64,000 bases of DNA from assembly GCF_000182925.2 (NCBI RefSeq), contig NC_026506.1, positions 1,736,001 to 1,800,000 of the forward strand. Reading direction: 5' to 3'. Within the stretch, counting starts at the first letter, position 1. Every line of letters starts with the position of its first letter. A program made the position numbers and the translations under genes. Below the pieces are notes generated by a model. That model was given only the letters and a program-made list of their open reading frames with translations, was not told the origin of the DNA and ran no database searches. Shown piece by piece: positions 24,452 to 36,676 of the stretch. This DNA comes from Neurospora crassa OR74A. Taxonomy: Eukaryota; Ascomycota; Sordariomycetes; Sordariales; Sordariaceae.

Positions 24452-25142
24452 ATCACCAAATGGACCCTTTACTTATCTTGGTTCCACCTGATAAAGTAGA
24501 CGGTTGGGTTCCGACGCGCTGCCGCACGCGCATGTGGCAGGGCTCAGCAGGGTTATGTGAGAAGGCGCAAAAATCAGGCATCATACTACCGTGGGGCTGG
24601 GCGCGGGGCTGCTCCCTGCGGGAAGGGTTGAACGAGGAGGATTGGGAAGGGCCCAGACTGAAAAGACGGGGCGCGCCGCACAGACCAGACACCCACGAGT
24701 GGGCTGTAGCACGAAATGAGGGCGCGGGCTTCTTCTCGAGCAACCCCAAAAGGCAAACAGACTGAGCCATCGAGTCGACGGCCTCCGTTAGCGCAAACTC
24801 CAAAAACAGCACAGGAAGGGAACCACCAACCACCTCCTTCGCTGCAACACCACGTAGACAATCATTGAAGCGCCTAGCTATTCTGTCTGTCCTTTCGTCC
24901 ATCTATTTGCGCCATCTCATGCGCTCGGTCATGTCTACGCAATAAACAATTGAACCCTTCCATCCAGCATCGCAGATGAGCGTCGACCCCAAGGGACACT
25001 AGCTATACCCAGTCGTCGTCTTGCGCCTTTCGATCGCACTCATCAGATAACGTCCGATAGCGGTACCAACAGCCTCATCGAACGCCTACTCCGTCGCCAA
25101 ACACTCGAATCGTTTCGCGTCGCTTCCATATCCAATTCCACC
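24452..25142. other. Upstream region of the CK2-beta gene
   Basis: Normal-composition DNA between the MULE target duplication and the CK2-beta ATG. It presumably carries the promoter and a C-rich leader. Open frames here (for example 24301-24765) cross the TIR and are not credible genes. Confidence 0.45.
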
Positions 25143-26213
25143 ATGTCGAGCTCGTCGGGCGTTCCAGAGTCATGGATCGCATCTTTCTGCTCCCTCCTGG
25201 GACACGAGTATTTTGCCGAAGTGTCAGAAGAATTCATCGAAGATGACTTCAACCTTACTGGCCTGCAGACCCAGGTCGCCATGTACAAGGAGGCTCTCGA
25301 GGTATGCTTGTTCTGGAACCTTTTTGTCCGTTACGTCAGCAGCTAATCATTGTGGTTTTAACCTGACTAGATGATCCTTGATGTCGAGCCCGAGGACGAT
25401 GATGACGAGGAGGAGGAGGACGAGGAGGACGAGGAAGACATGTCCGGTGGCGACGGCATCAACAAGCCCCACGGCGAAAGGAGACATCACAGCCGCATCG
25501 CGAGCGATCTTTCTGTGATCGAGTCCTCGGCCGAGATGCTGTACGGTCTGATCCATCAGCGCTTCATCTGCTCGCGGGCGGGTATCCAGCAAATGTCGGA
25601 AAAATACGAGCTCGGTCACTTCGGCATCTGCCCACGCACAAACTGCAACCAGACCCGCACGCTGCCCGTCGGCCTCTCGGACACGCCCGGCGAAGACACG
25701 GTTAAGCTGTTCTGCCCGTCTTGCTTGGACGTCTACGTACCGCCAAACAGCCGCTTCCAGACGGTGGACGGCGCCTTCTTCGGCCGCACCTTTGGCGCGC
25801 TCTTCCTCATGACCTTCCCCGAATACGACTTGACCAAGACCGGCGCTGAGAGCGTTAGCAATCTCACACGATCCGGCTCTGACGACACCACCGTCATTAA
25901 CGGCATGTACGCGCGCAACATAGCGCCGGGGCTGGGCAGGGGCAAGATTTACCAGCCCAAGATCTACGGGTTCAAGGTGTCAGAAATCGCGCGTTCCGGG
26001 CCACGCATGCAGTGGTTGCGCAGCAAGCCTGACGACTTGAGCGTGCTGGACGAGGCTCGTCGCTATGCGGAACAACAAGGGTCGGATGACGAGGACGAGA
26101 GCATGGGTGTGAGCAGCAGGACAGCTTCGAGGCGGCGGGGGCCTCCTAGGAGGCAAAAGCAGAACGGGAGTCCGATGGCGATCGAACAGAATGGGGCTGA
26201 GTCGGAGCTTTGA
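25143..26213 (+). CDS. ckb-1: Casein kinase 2 regulatory (beta) subunit
   Basis: Two exons, 25143..25301 and 25371..26213, encode 333 aa; the 69-bp intron has donor GTATGC and acceptor CTGACTAG. The N-terminus carries the family start SWIASFCSLLGHEYFAEVSE and EEFIEDDFNLTGL. An acidic Asp/Glu run covers residues ~59-76, then comes the CK2-beta core (SAEMLYGLIHQRFICSRAG). The zinc-binding cysteines are C140-x4-C145 (CPRTNC) and C168-x2-C171 (CPSC), followed by the dimer-interface stretch YVPPNSRF and DGAFFGRTFGALFL. The C-terminus is long, basic and Ser-rich. The protein dimerises, binds the catalytic CK2-alpha subunits and tunes substrate choice; in Neurospora CK2 phosphorylates the clock protein FRQ. 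Compared with animal CK2-beta, the acidic run and C-terminal tail are extended and the spacing between the zinc cysteine pairs is larger. Confidence 0.95.
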
Positions 26214-29200
26214 GGTCGAAGTTGTAGGCTGGAACTTGGGTTTAAATGGATATTGAAAGGGGAGGATCAGGTTTTGTAGGTAAGGAGTAAGGAATTGTGT
26301 GCGCAAGCATCTGGACAACGGACTGTTGATCACTTCTTTTTTACATCTTCCTCTAAACCTGGCATTGATTTGTATCACACGCACAAATATCCTTTGGGCT
26401 TTCTTTCTGATTCTCTACGTCATGGCGGGGGAATGGACGGACGGGTTCAGGAATCGGTTACAGTAGCTTGCAAGAGCGCTTTTTGGTTGGGTTGGGGTTC
26501 TTCTTTTTTCTTTTCCTTTTTCTATATCAAGGTTGATTTTCTCTTACACAGCGAACTCGGACGTAAATTCGCATTCCAATGATGATTGCATGCCGGTTAT
26601 AGACGATGAGAGGAGGACGCAATATTGTTCGTTCCTCTTGTGGTTTACCCGTCAGTTCGCAACGCAGTTTTAAATTAAATCATCTTGGTTTTTCCACTTC
26701 ACTACCACCCCCTACGCGGAGGAACCCCTTCTGACCATGGTAGCTACATTCCAAGATAGGTATTTTTGTTGCTGGCAAATATGGGTCCGTCATAAGCCGG
26801 TCATACGGGAAGACTCTGTCAGTAACATGACCATCGGATTACTCCATCCTTTTATCTATGACCTTTTTTGTTTCTTCCTTTTTTTCATTTTCTTTTTCTC
26901 TTCCAACTCCCCCCCCCCCCCCCCCCCCCCCGACCTACAATTCTTGTCTTTCTTCAACAGTCTTGTTGACTATTCTCTCGATGCCATACTGTCATGCTGA
27001 CTCACGCAGATCTTAGCCTGTCTTCTTCCTATACTGCGGCTACCGAATTTTGGGATGTGAATTTACAAAATACCTACCAATCAGGAAAATGGGTTCACAT
27101 CTCACAAGCGTATGTTACCAATCTCATCAGCCTGATGCAAAGAACGACCGACGACGAATATACAAGCTATATTAGTATTGACAGAAGAAGACAAAGTAAA
27201 CAGATTGTGATTGTTGTTGAAGACAGAGATGGATATGCCAATTTATTCGAGGAGTGACAGATACTCAAGTTGCTATGTACCTTGCCCGAATCTTCGGGCC
27301 CGGCTCCTGCCTCTCCGTAACGACGTGAAAAAAAAGATTGTGATATTAGACTTTGGGACATCTAATGTTACTGCTACTGTATACGAGTGAGAAATGCGCA
27401 AATAGGCTACGGTGTGACTCCAACTCCGCATTTCAAGTGTTTTGCACTGTCGATGCCCCGTTGTAGGTAGTCCCGGGACGGGGAACGTTGCGGTTCCGTC
27501 CACTCCACTTCTCCGGTCGGTCGGTCGGTCGGTCAGTCGGTCGGTCGGCGGAAACCCCACTTGTTTCCCTCCGCCACCCCGTGCCCGGGGGAGAGGGGGC
27601 CGAGATGATGACGAGCAATGATAAGCTTCCGTCACTAACAGTTTACATACTGGTTGTCACAAGAGTCTGGGGTGCTCCCTCCCGAACGGCAAGTGTCGCG
27701 AAATTGCATGCTCCTCTTTTGTTGCGACGTACCAACGGTACAGTGCAAGAGATGTATTTTTTTTTATATATATATATTTTTTTTTTTAATTTTTTTTTTT
27801 TTTTTTTTTAAGAGCTGGGGAGAAGTTATAACTCTTCGTGATATGAGCGCTCCGGCCATGGGGAGGATGAAGAAATGGCTGGCTGACTGACTTCCATGAT
27901 CGATGTCAATCACATAGGTAGGTATGTAGCTGATAATCGCGGCGATCAACGGCGAACGCTCGGTATCTTCATTTCTTGACGATAAATCTTATCGTCCTTG
28001 ACCACAACCGCCATTCGGCAGAACATGGATCTTCAAGGTATTCGATACGATACCGGTGTTTGTAGGAAGACGAACAGAACCACAGAGAAAGGAGTGAGCA
28101 ACCAAATACAACGATGAGGCAAGGAAACCGATGTTGGATTTGTAATCCAGGAAGAACAAACATTAACACAACATGGGGATACATATTAAGGCAGAACCGC
28201 GGATGACGGCATGTAACCCATGAGAAAGCTGAGGCGGAGAAGGTTACCTTTGGGGATGCGAAGGATGGTGTCCCCACAGGAGACTCCAAACCTCGTTGGT
28301 CCTGTCTCCGGTTCGCGGTTGGGTATGACATATAAAAAGAAGAAAAAAGAATTGCTGAAAATAAAGAGAAACTAACGGGCTGGACAAGACCGTGGGGAAA
28401 ACCTTAATCGGATGGTTGGCGATATGCGGTGCGTGTGGGACGTAGCGTATCATATCGACGGTGAACTAGACATAGGTATTCAAATAACGAAGTGAAATAC
28501 CGTGGTACAAGACACGCCACCAGATCCCTACATGTAAGGTGATACAACTAAAACGTTGAAGCAGGTATGCACTTGCCGTCCTGTACCTATGTGTGATGCA
28601 CAGAATGTACTATATCTTGGTCGATTTGTAGATGGCGTTGTCTGGTTGAGATGGCTTTGCTGCACATGCAAGCGGCATGAATGGACACGTTGATGAGTGG
28701 GGTCAAGTCAACTAGGCAACACAATCATGCTGGGTACGTGATATGTAAATATCATAATGATTCATTGTGGTCAACAAGGGAGGGTGGAGGAGACACGATA
28801 CGGTCAGAGAAACTACGACTAGAAAAGAGCGGTCATTCGAGTCACTCGCCGACTTAAGTTGCACTTGTCATGACCCCTCCTCACTCTTTTGAGTTGGCCG
28901 ATCACCGAGCTTCCAGAGCGATAACTACTCTTGAGGGTATATACCTAACCATCACTGGACGACTTGTCTGGAAAAGAAATGGGTACCTCGCTGTAGTGTA
29001 TCACTCTGGACACGAGAAAAGCACATGGTAGTGTTTCGGGACCACACCCTTCACGCCCACCGGGAAGGATTCCAGTTGATATTGACCAATGGCATGCCGT
29101 ATTTGTAGCTCCACCGTCCCCCACAAGTCGTCGACAATCGACATCCTCGCTGCTCACCAAATGCAGTGTGTGATAGGGTACGTACCGCGGGGGTTCAGAG

Positions 29201-30134
29201 CCTCCCAGAATATCTTGGCGATTGAAAGAATTTAGATTGTTTTCGGCACCATTTCCATTCTTTTGTGTCTTTCCCCGGAGACCCCTCGTCTTGAAGGTTG
29301 ACGAGATGGCCATCATCTCCACGTTGCTACGAAGAGCTGGGGGAAGTACGTGCTCGTGGAAAATGGACCGGATAGGTAGGTAGGTAACCTGGTAGACCAG
29401 AGAAAGGCGGTGATGTGCCGATAACATCTGGTCATGGACCTGACATGGATTCCCTCTTCCACTTTTGTCAGTGAAAGAATGGTGCAGTAAGGACCCCTGT
29501 AACTGCATCCTCCAGGAGCCAGATATTGCATAAGTTAACATGTGTGCGTGCTATTTGGTGCCCAGAATTCCCTACTCTGAGTTACATGCTGTTTCAGGGG
29601 ATTCCACTGTATCAGAGTTTGCTTCTGGAAGGATGTACCTGCCCCAACTAATGTACATAGTTGTACACTGCAGTAGTGTGAGCTGGTGGAGCCTCCAACG
29701 AGAGGGTCGGTTAGGGAAAGGTCGACAAAGACGGGGAGGCGTCCCGTTGATCCAACGGCTTTTGACATCAACCACCAATCAACTATGCCGTTGTTTTTTT
29801 TTGAATTTTCTCATCGGGTACACTTAACAGTCAGCACCTAGTTTCGTCACAATACCGTTCGAAAATGAAGAAAGAAAAACAAGAAAGAAAACAGACCACA
29901 ACGAATTTGCGGAGTTCGGCAGAATGTCCCCTCTGCTTGCATGGCTGGCTCGGCTGGTACCTGAGCAAGTCGACGTCGATTGGAGCTTCTATCCGCCAAG
30001 AAGCGCCGATGGCACTGCAATCCCCCTTTGCCATCCAGGCTCCCCCGGCCGTGTTGGTTTCCTGTCACCGGAAAGAAACCTAGCACGCCGAACTAGCAGA
30101 AACAACCCTTGCCCGCTATATGGGCGACATGGTG
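26214..30134. other. 3.9-kb gene-free stretch with simple repeats
   Basis: No convincing gene. It contains a run of 23 C (26909-26931) next to a T-rich tract, a GGTC tetranucleotide repeat with one variant unit (about 27515-27548), and AT-dinucleotide/poly-T tracts (27750-27810). Short open frames, including a 198-codon minus frame at 28945-29541, lack protein-like patterns. The composition is normal until the transposon begins at 30135. Confidence 0.5.
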
Positions 30135-30429
30135 TTCCCACACTCAATCGCCTGTGCAGTCTTAGCAAGAGGTGTGTGTGCGTGCACACACACACACACC
30201 GCATTTGACAAATCTGGCCATTTGACATCGCTTTACACGACTCAACTCAATTATTTAACATCGAAATCTAGCCAAAACTAGTGCAAAAAGTCGATATTTT
30301 AATGCTCTACGTCGTGCAATTATCTATTTTAATATTTATATTATCTTTTAAACCGTTATCAATATAGTACACTACCCCAATACCCGCTAGAAGGTATTAA
30401 TAATAATAATACTAATAAATAACGAATAT

Positions 30430-31520
30430 CCTAATAACATTACTAAAACTATTAGTATAAATATAAGGAGTACGTAGAAATATAAATATATTTTATCGGA
30501 TATTAGCAAAATATTTTTACTATTATAAGCTTCCTAGAATATTAAAAAGCTTCCTATATAGGCGCTTAAAGTATAATATATACTATATTACTCCCTATAC
30601 TTTATTAATTATAACTAATATTATAAAGGAAATTATAAACCTCCTTATATTGAAACTTAATTTATACTTCAACGAAATCTATACCTTTCTAGCCAACGAA
30701 TATAATGTATACATTTCAACCGAGACTATATAGTAGTACCTTTAATAGGAGAAGTAGAAGAAGAAGCGACTCTATATAAAAGTATTATAATAATCCCCTA
30801 TACTAGTAACTAAGTAGATATTAAAAATCTTTTTATTTATTATAAAGATATTTGTATTTTATAATAAGTTTAATATAAACCGAAGGGACGGCACTTATTA
30901 TACTAATTAGGCACCCTACAATACTATTACAATAATATTAAGTAAGTTTGTACGCAATATACAATATTACTTCCTCCTAACTATTATAGTAAATAAGCTA
31001 CTCAATATACTAGTATTTAGAGGTACAACGGATTTAGCCGGGGTTTGGAATTAGATAGTAAAATACTTGCTCCCTAAAATAAATCTATTTCCTAATCGCA
31101 ATAATATTTTAATAATAAATAACACTAGCTAGTACCCCCGTATCGAACTCTAGTACGTATATAATTAGAAGGGGGTTCTATTATAGTATTTGCTACCGTA
31201 CTCTCCCGAATTTAACCCTATCGAAATATACTTTAATAATTTTAAACGGTAATTCAAGAGGGTATATTATAATAAGGGTAATAATAAAATATTAAACAAC
31301 AACTTTACTACGTTTCTTAAGCGATTAGCGTAGGATATAGGGTATAAAGTACAATAAATCTATAGTTATTTTAAGAATATAAAACTAATAATAAATTAAT
31401 TTAATAATATTAATAAAAAGTATAGCGAATTATATATTAATAAGCTAATCGAATATAGAGAAACGGGTACTATATTTAGGCGGCGGTAAAGAATATAGAA
31501 GGGAGAAATAGATTTATATA
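30430..31520 (+). pseudogene. Decayed IS630/Tc1-mariner-type DDE transposase
   Basis: The plus-strand reading has many TAA/TAG codons but shows the DDE_3 core: a KRDGT-like block near 30880, NILVFRGTTDLAGVW near 31005-31050, an IINNTS block near 31115-31130 in the place of the second catalytic aspartate, and LPYSPEFNPIE near 31195-31225, the family's PPYSPxxNPIE motif with the third acidic residue. The last clear homology is around 31400. The reading frame is inactivated by RIP-type changes. The exact start is not visible. Confidence 0.75.
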
Positions 31521-31559
31521 TATTAAATTAAATTATATACTAAAAATGCCAGAAATACC

Positions 31560-33215
31560 AGAAATACCAAAAATACTAGAAGTACCAAAAGTACTAAAAA
31601 TTATATTTATCTATATAATAATACCAAAATACTAGAAACCCCCCTCTTTTACTATAAATCGACTTATAATATTATTATTACTCGTTAGGACCGTTAATAG
31701 TAGTACTACCCGGTATAGAAGCAAGAACTCTAATAATACCGTATTCGAATATAGTATTAAATTACAAATTTAAAATATATACTAATTAATTAAATTACAG
31801 TAATAGGGGTTAAATAATATACTTACTATAGTTTAACTATATTATTAATACCGTATATTCAATTTTAAGGAAGTTTTTAATACTATCCCTAAATACTATA
31901 TAGAAGTCGTAATTGAACCCCAACTTCGTAAACCACTTTACTAACTACTCTTTAAACACAAATATATCGGGCAACGCCTCCTTATTCCGGAACTTATTCT
32001 TTAAAACAATTAGAATTCTATATACTAATATTACTTTAATTAACAACCCAATACAATAATACTTATAGAACACCTTAAAAAATTTAATAATAATTTCTTT
32101 AACCGGCCAATTAAGCGGAGTAGAGGGTAGTAATAACGAACGAAGACCGAAAATCGAAAGTACAAACGGACGTAATATAGAAAACTCTCCAACCTCTACT
32201 AAGGAATCTCTAATCTCCTTACCCTCGTCCTCCTCGCCCGCTACTAACAATAATATAATTAATAGTAGTACCGATAGCCAAATAGAGACCGTAGTCGCTA
32301 TAAAAATAGGAAGAGGGTTAGCGTTAGTATTAACACGCCTAGCAACAAAAATCTCGCGGTCGGTCGGGTACCTATAGAATACAATAGTAAAATACTCTAA
32401 CAGCGTATATAAATTAATAATTACTACTTTACCTAGTAGAAGGAAAATGCCCGCTATATTATAATTATAGCTACTAGCGATTACCGAATTAGTAATAGAA
32501 CCGCTGGCAATATAAAATAGCTAAATTTAAAGATATTAAAAGTAGGAAAGGAAATATTAATATAGTAGTAAATATAACGGGTATAGGGGAGGAGGGTATA
32601 GCTAATATAAACCTCTAAAATTATCCCTCTTTAGTATAATTTATAGTAAATTATTTATAATCTCTATATTAGTACTACTATTACCGCTATTAATATTATT
32701 AATAATATTAACATTAATTAATAGATTATCACTTCCTCCCCTATATCTACTATTACTATCGCTATTACTAAAAGCGGCTACTACCTTATTACCTAATATA
32801 TCTCGTACTAACTCAAATAGCAAGTTAGCTACTATAGCCTTCCCTAGCGATATAGTACGTACCTACTTGCCTATATCTTTAATATTAAAATTATAATAGG
32901 TTATACTCCTATTTATAATATAATATATTTAATATTTAATAACCTTATTATAATTCTTATACTTATAACTAAAATTATACGCCTATACTTATACTAACTC
33001 CTAATATATAGTACCGTATAGCTTCACCCCCGTATACTCCTCTCACTACCAATCCTCCTCTAAATTCTTTTCAACTTCTACTAATATAATATTTATTATA
33101 ATACGCTTAGACTTTTCAGTACCGGCTAAAATCTATAACCCTCGTAATAATAGCATATCGATTACTTATAGAATTAAAGTAATAAAAGGATTAACTAGAC
33201 TATAAAAGGGGGTAG
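31560..33215 (-). pseudogene. Decayed second frame of the TIR transposon (C-terminal part)
   Basis: The minus strand is open over stretches far longer than expected for such AT-rich DNA, for example 101 codons at 31945-32250 (with LPSTPLNWPVKEIIIKFFKV) and 60 codons at 32641-32823 (LLFELVRDILGNKVVAAFSN). It runs towards the transposase gene (convergent). Its N-terminal part appears to lie beyond the gypsy insertion at 40216-40780. I recognise no domain. Confidence 0.4.
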
Positions 33216-33216
33216 G

Positions 33217-33316
33217 NNNNNNNNNNNNNNNNNNNNNNNNNNNNNNNNNNNNNNNNNNNNNNNNNNNNNNNNNNNNNNNNNNNNNNNNNNNNNNNNNNNN
33301 NNNNNNNNNNNNNNNN
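33217..33316. other. Assembly gap (100 N)
   Basis: Exactly 100 N, so probably a placeholder of unknown size. It falls where the missing 3' LTR of the gypsy element is expected. Confidence 0.95.
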
Positions 33317-33322
33317 AGATAC

Positions 33323-33556
33323 GAAGCCGCCCGTTAGAATATTAGTATTATAATATCTATTCTTATAAATTCTAAATATAGTGAGCCGCCTATTAGAATA
33401 TTGGTATTGTAATATCTATTCTTATAAATTCCAATACAAATATAAAACCGGTATTAGATTTAAAGCGTTAACGTTCCGCCCGCTAGAATATTAGTATTAT
33501 AATATTTATTCTTATAAATTCTAATACGGATATAAAACCGGTATTAGATTTAAAAG
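33323..33556. repeat. Degenerate tandem repeat in the gypsy 3' non-coding part
   Basis: A core containing TAGAATATTAGTATTATAAT occurs three times; the last two copies extend to ~105 bp and share a downstream stretch with ACCGGTATTAGATTTAAA. Confidence 0.7.
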
Positions 33557-33797
33557 TTAATTAGGTTCCCGACTATTATTAAAATTATTATCCTATAGGT
33601 ATACGAGGTAGTAAATATTGTTTTACCTAATAAGGAATACTATATTGAATTTAAGCGTATTAATAAGTACTTTAAAATACTAATATAATTACGCTCCGTA
33701 GTTCCTCTTATTGGATATTCTCTATTATCCGCGTTCGTAGTACAGCCTAATGCTTTTATAAAGTACCTTCCGTTATCTACACCTACTATATAATAAC

Positions 33798-34034
33798 TAC
33801 GTAATTGAATCCTAAAGCTCCTCTTATAAATTATCCTCTATTATTCGCGCCTACTACAACCTACTACAAATCCTAATACGCAATTGAATTCCGAAGTTCC
33901 TCTCGTAGGCTATTTTCTATTATTCGTGCCTACTACGACCTACTACGAATTCTAATACGTAATTAAATTCCGAAGTTCCTCTTGTAAATTATTTTTTATT
34001 ATTCGCGCTTACTACGATTTATTATAAATCCTAA
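33798..34034. repeat. Three tandem 79-bp units
   Basis: Each unit begins TACGYAATTRAATYC and contains CTATTATTCGYGC and CCTACTACRA-like blocks. The differences between units are mostly C/T transitions, as expected from RIP. Confidence 0.75.
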
Positions 34035-34347
34035 ATATAATCCCCCTCCCTATAAGTTCTATCTTCGGGACCTTCGTTTCTTTCCTTCGCTTTTTATAAC
34101 TCTATATACTACTTCTTCTATAAACCTCCTTTATTTATATTATTCCTTTTTAATCGCCTTCCTATTACCCTCGCTTTATTCTTTATATTACTCTCTTTAT
34201 TCTAATAGTATAATACTTAATTACTATCCCTATTCTCCCTACTATAATCCGAATTTTATACTTTTTTATTTTCTACTTTTCTTTCCTACCTTCTTATAAC
34301 CGCTACTACTACCTACTCGTCCTATCCTTCCCCTTCTAACTATTACC

Positions 34348-34447
34348 NNNNNNNNNNNNNNNNNNNNNNNNNNNNNNNNNNNNNNNNNNNNNNNNNNNNN
34401 NNNNNNNNNNNNNNNNNNNNNNNNNNNNNNNNNNNNNNNNNNNNNNN
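34348..34447. other. Assembly gap (100 N)
   Basis: Exactly 100 N inside the 3' non-coding part of the gypsy element. Confidence 0.95.
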
Positions 34448-36576
34448 CGAATACTCCTATTTATATCCCCCCCTCCTCTAATTGTAATTGTAATCCCTAG
34501 CGTTAAACGGTTAATAGGAGGTTAGTATTTATAAATAGGAAATTAGACGAATTATTAGAATTCGTAAGGGAAAATTATAAATAGATAGTATAAAGTAATA
34601 TTTATAAATATTATTAATAAGCGTAGTAGCGTACGGGAATATTCCTCTTAAGGTTGTAAATTCTAATCCTATATCGATAATAACGGACGCCGCTAAGGAT
34701 TTTTTTATTTAGGGTAATAATAAAAAATATAGGCTATATTCTATTTAGCGTCTTATTAGTATCTTATATTAAATTAAATTACCTTCCTTTCCTATTTCTC
34801 GTCTTATTTATTGTCTCTACTTTATATCTCCGCCTTACGTCTTTATTTTATATTTCTACCTTGCGTTTCTACTTTTGTATTTCTATTTTACGCCTTACTT
34901 TTATATCCTATATTTACGTCCTATATCTCTATTTATATTTCTACTTTACGGTTCACGTTAGTGTCTTACATCTCTACTCTATACTTTACGTCTATATCTT
35001 ACATTTATGTTTTACGTCTATATCTTACGTCTTATATTTATATTTTATATCTACGTCTTACGTTTTGCGTCTACGTTTTACATTTGCATCTTGCATTTTA
35101 TATTTATATTTTACGTTTCTACTCTATATTTCTAATAATTACTATTCTCCTTCTACTATTTAATTAACCCTTATTAATTTAATAATCGGCCCGCTGCTAG
35201 TATACTACTACTACGTTTCTTTAATTTTATATTCCTTAAATAGGTTTAAGTAATTTATATCCTTATATAAAATTTATAAATTCTTATTATCTAGATACCC
35301 TTTCTATTTAACTTAAAATTAATATTAGCGGCCGGATTTATAATATTTTATAATCGCTTCGACTTTGTATTAAATATTATCCTCCTTAATATTTATAATT
35401 TCCCTTTATAATATTGCTACAATAGGGTCCTTATAATATAATTCTAATAGAATAATAAAGAATATTAAGTAGATTTAGTAATACGTAGGGAGTATAAGTC
35501 GGTATACTATCTTCTTCTCTCTAATAACTTTAGTAATTTAGAAGGGTTCTAAAAATTTATTTACTAATTTAGCGCTTGGGCGGCGTTATTTAATATATTT
35601 CGCATTAAATAAAACCTAATTTCTAATATTGAATTCCTTTAGTTTCCGAACTTTATTATATTATTTTATATACCCCTAGTTAATAACTTCTAAAATTACT
35701 ATAATTTTTAATTATTTACGAAGTAGTTCGCTAATTTAATTAATAATTACTATTAGAAGGACTATCCTCCGCCCTCGCTCTAAATCCGCTAATCCCCGAA
35801 AATAATACCCGAAGAGTAATTCCGAAGGGGATTTTCCGATAGCGGTATAAAAATAATTATTATATATTTATTATATTAATATAATTTTTTTAACCTAATT
35901 AACCTGCTCTATATTATAGAAGATCCGAAAGTATAATTCTAAATTCTAGTTTTACCTCTCCGTTTATTTATCTATTTAGGGGTATTAGGCTATATTAAAA
36001 TATTTATAAATATTTAGGAATTTGTAATAAGTCTTCTAAAATTAATTTATAAATAGGCTGCCTCTATTTAATATAATAAAATTTAAGAAGTTAAATTATT
36101 AGAAGACGTTTCGTTAAAAGAGGAACGCAAATTGCTAGGCATCGATTGTCTTTTATATAGGGATATATAAAGTATATTTAGTAAAATAATTAATAATAAC
36201 GAAGATTATATTATAAGTCTAATTAAATATAGAGTCGAATAATTTTAGTATTCTAGTAATAAAATTATACAAAATATTTTACTAAGGGATAGTAGGGATA
36301 AATAATAATTTTAATAGCCTATATAATTAGTAATTGTAAAATTTAGCCTTCTAATATACTAAATATTTATAAATATAGGATTTAATATTAATTGTAATAG
36401 TAAGTTAGTAGTAGAATTAATTAATATACTTCAATATTTTTCTTTAATTTAAATATCTAATTATTACTATATTATAGTAGGTATAGAGTAGTTCGGCCTA
36501 TATTTATTCTAAGATATAGACTTAATATTAATACTATAGAATTCTATCTTCCCCTATTTTCTAATTCTTCGCCTAT

Positions 36577-36676
36577 NNNNNNNNNNNNNNNNNNNNNNNN
36601 NNNNNNNNNNNNNNNNNNNNNNNNNNNNNNNNNNNNNNNNNNNNNNNNNNNNNNNNNNNNNNNNNNNNNNNNNNNN
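36577..36676. other. Assembly gap (100 N)
   Basis: Exactly 100 N within the pol region of the gypsy element, between reverse transcriptase and integrase. Confidence 0.95.

Noticed and set aside
24301-24765. 154-codon frame upstream of the CK2-beta gene
   Set aside because: It begins inside the MULE and runs through its TIR, target duplication and the promoter region.
27515-27548. GGTC tetranucleotide repeat as a regulatory array
   Set aside because: Simple microsatellite in gene-free DNA with no nearby start codon.
28945-29541. 198-codon minus frame
   Set aside because: Composition and motif content look random; no upstream or downstream exons with good splice sites.
33317-33560. CRISPR-like array
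   Set aside because: The repeats are direct, AT-rich and without unique spacers; the organism is a eukaryote and the region is a retrotransposon tail.
34811-35167. 118- and 100-codon Tyr/Leu-rich frames
   Set aside because: They are frames of one RIP-degraded quasi-repeat in a retrotransposon tail, open in more than one frame because of composition.
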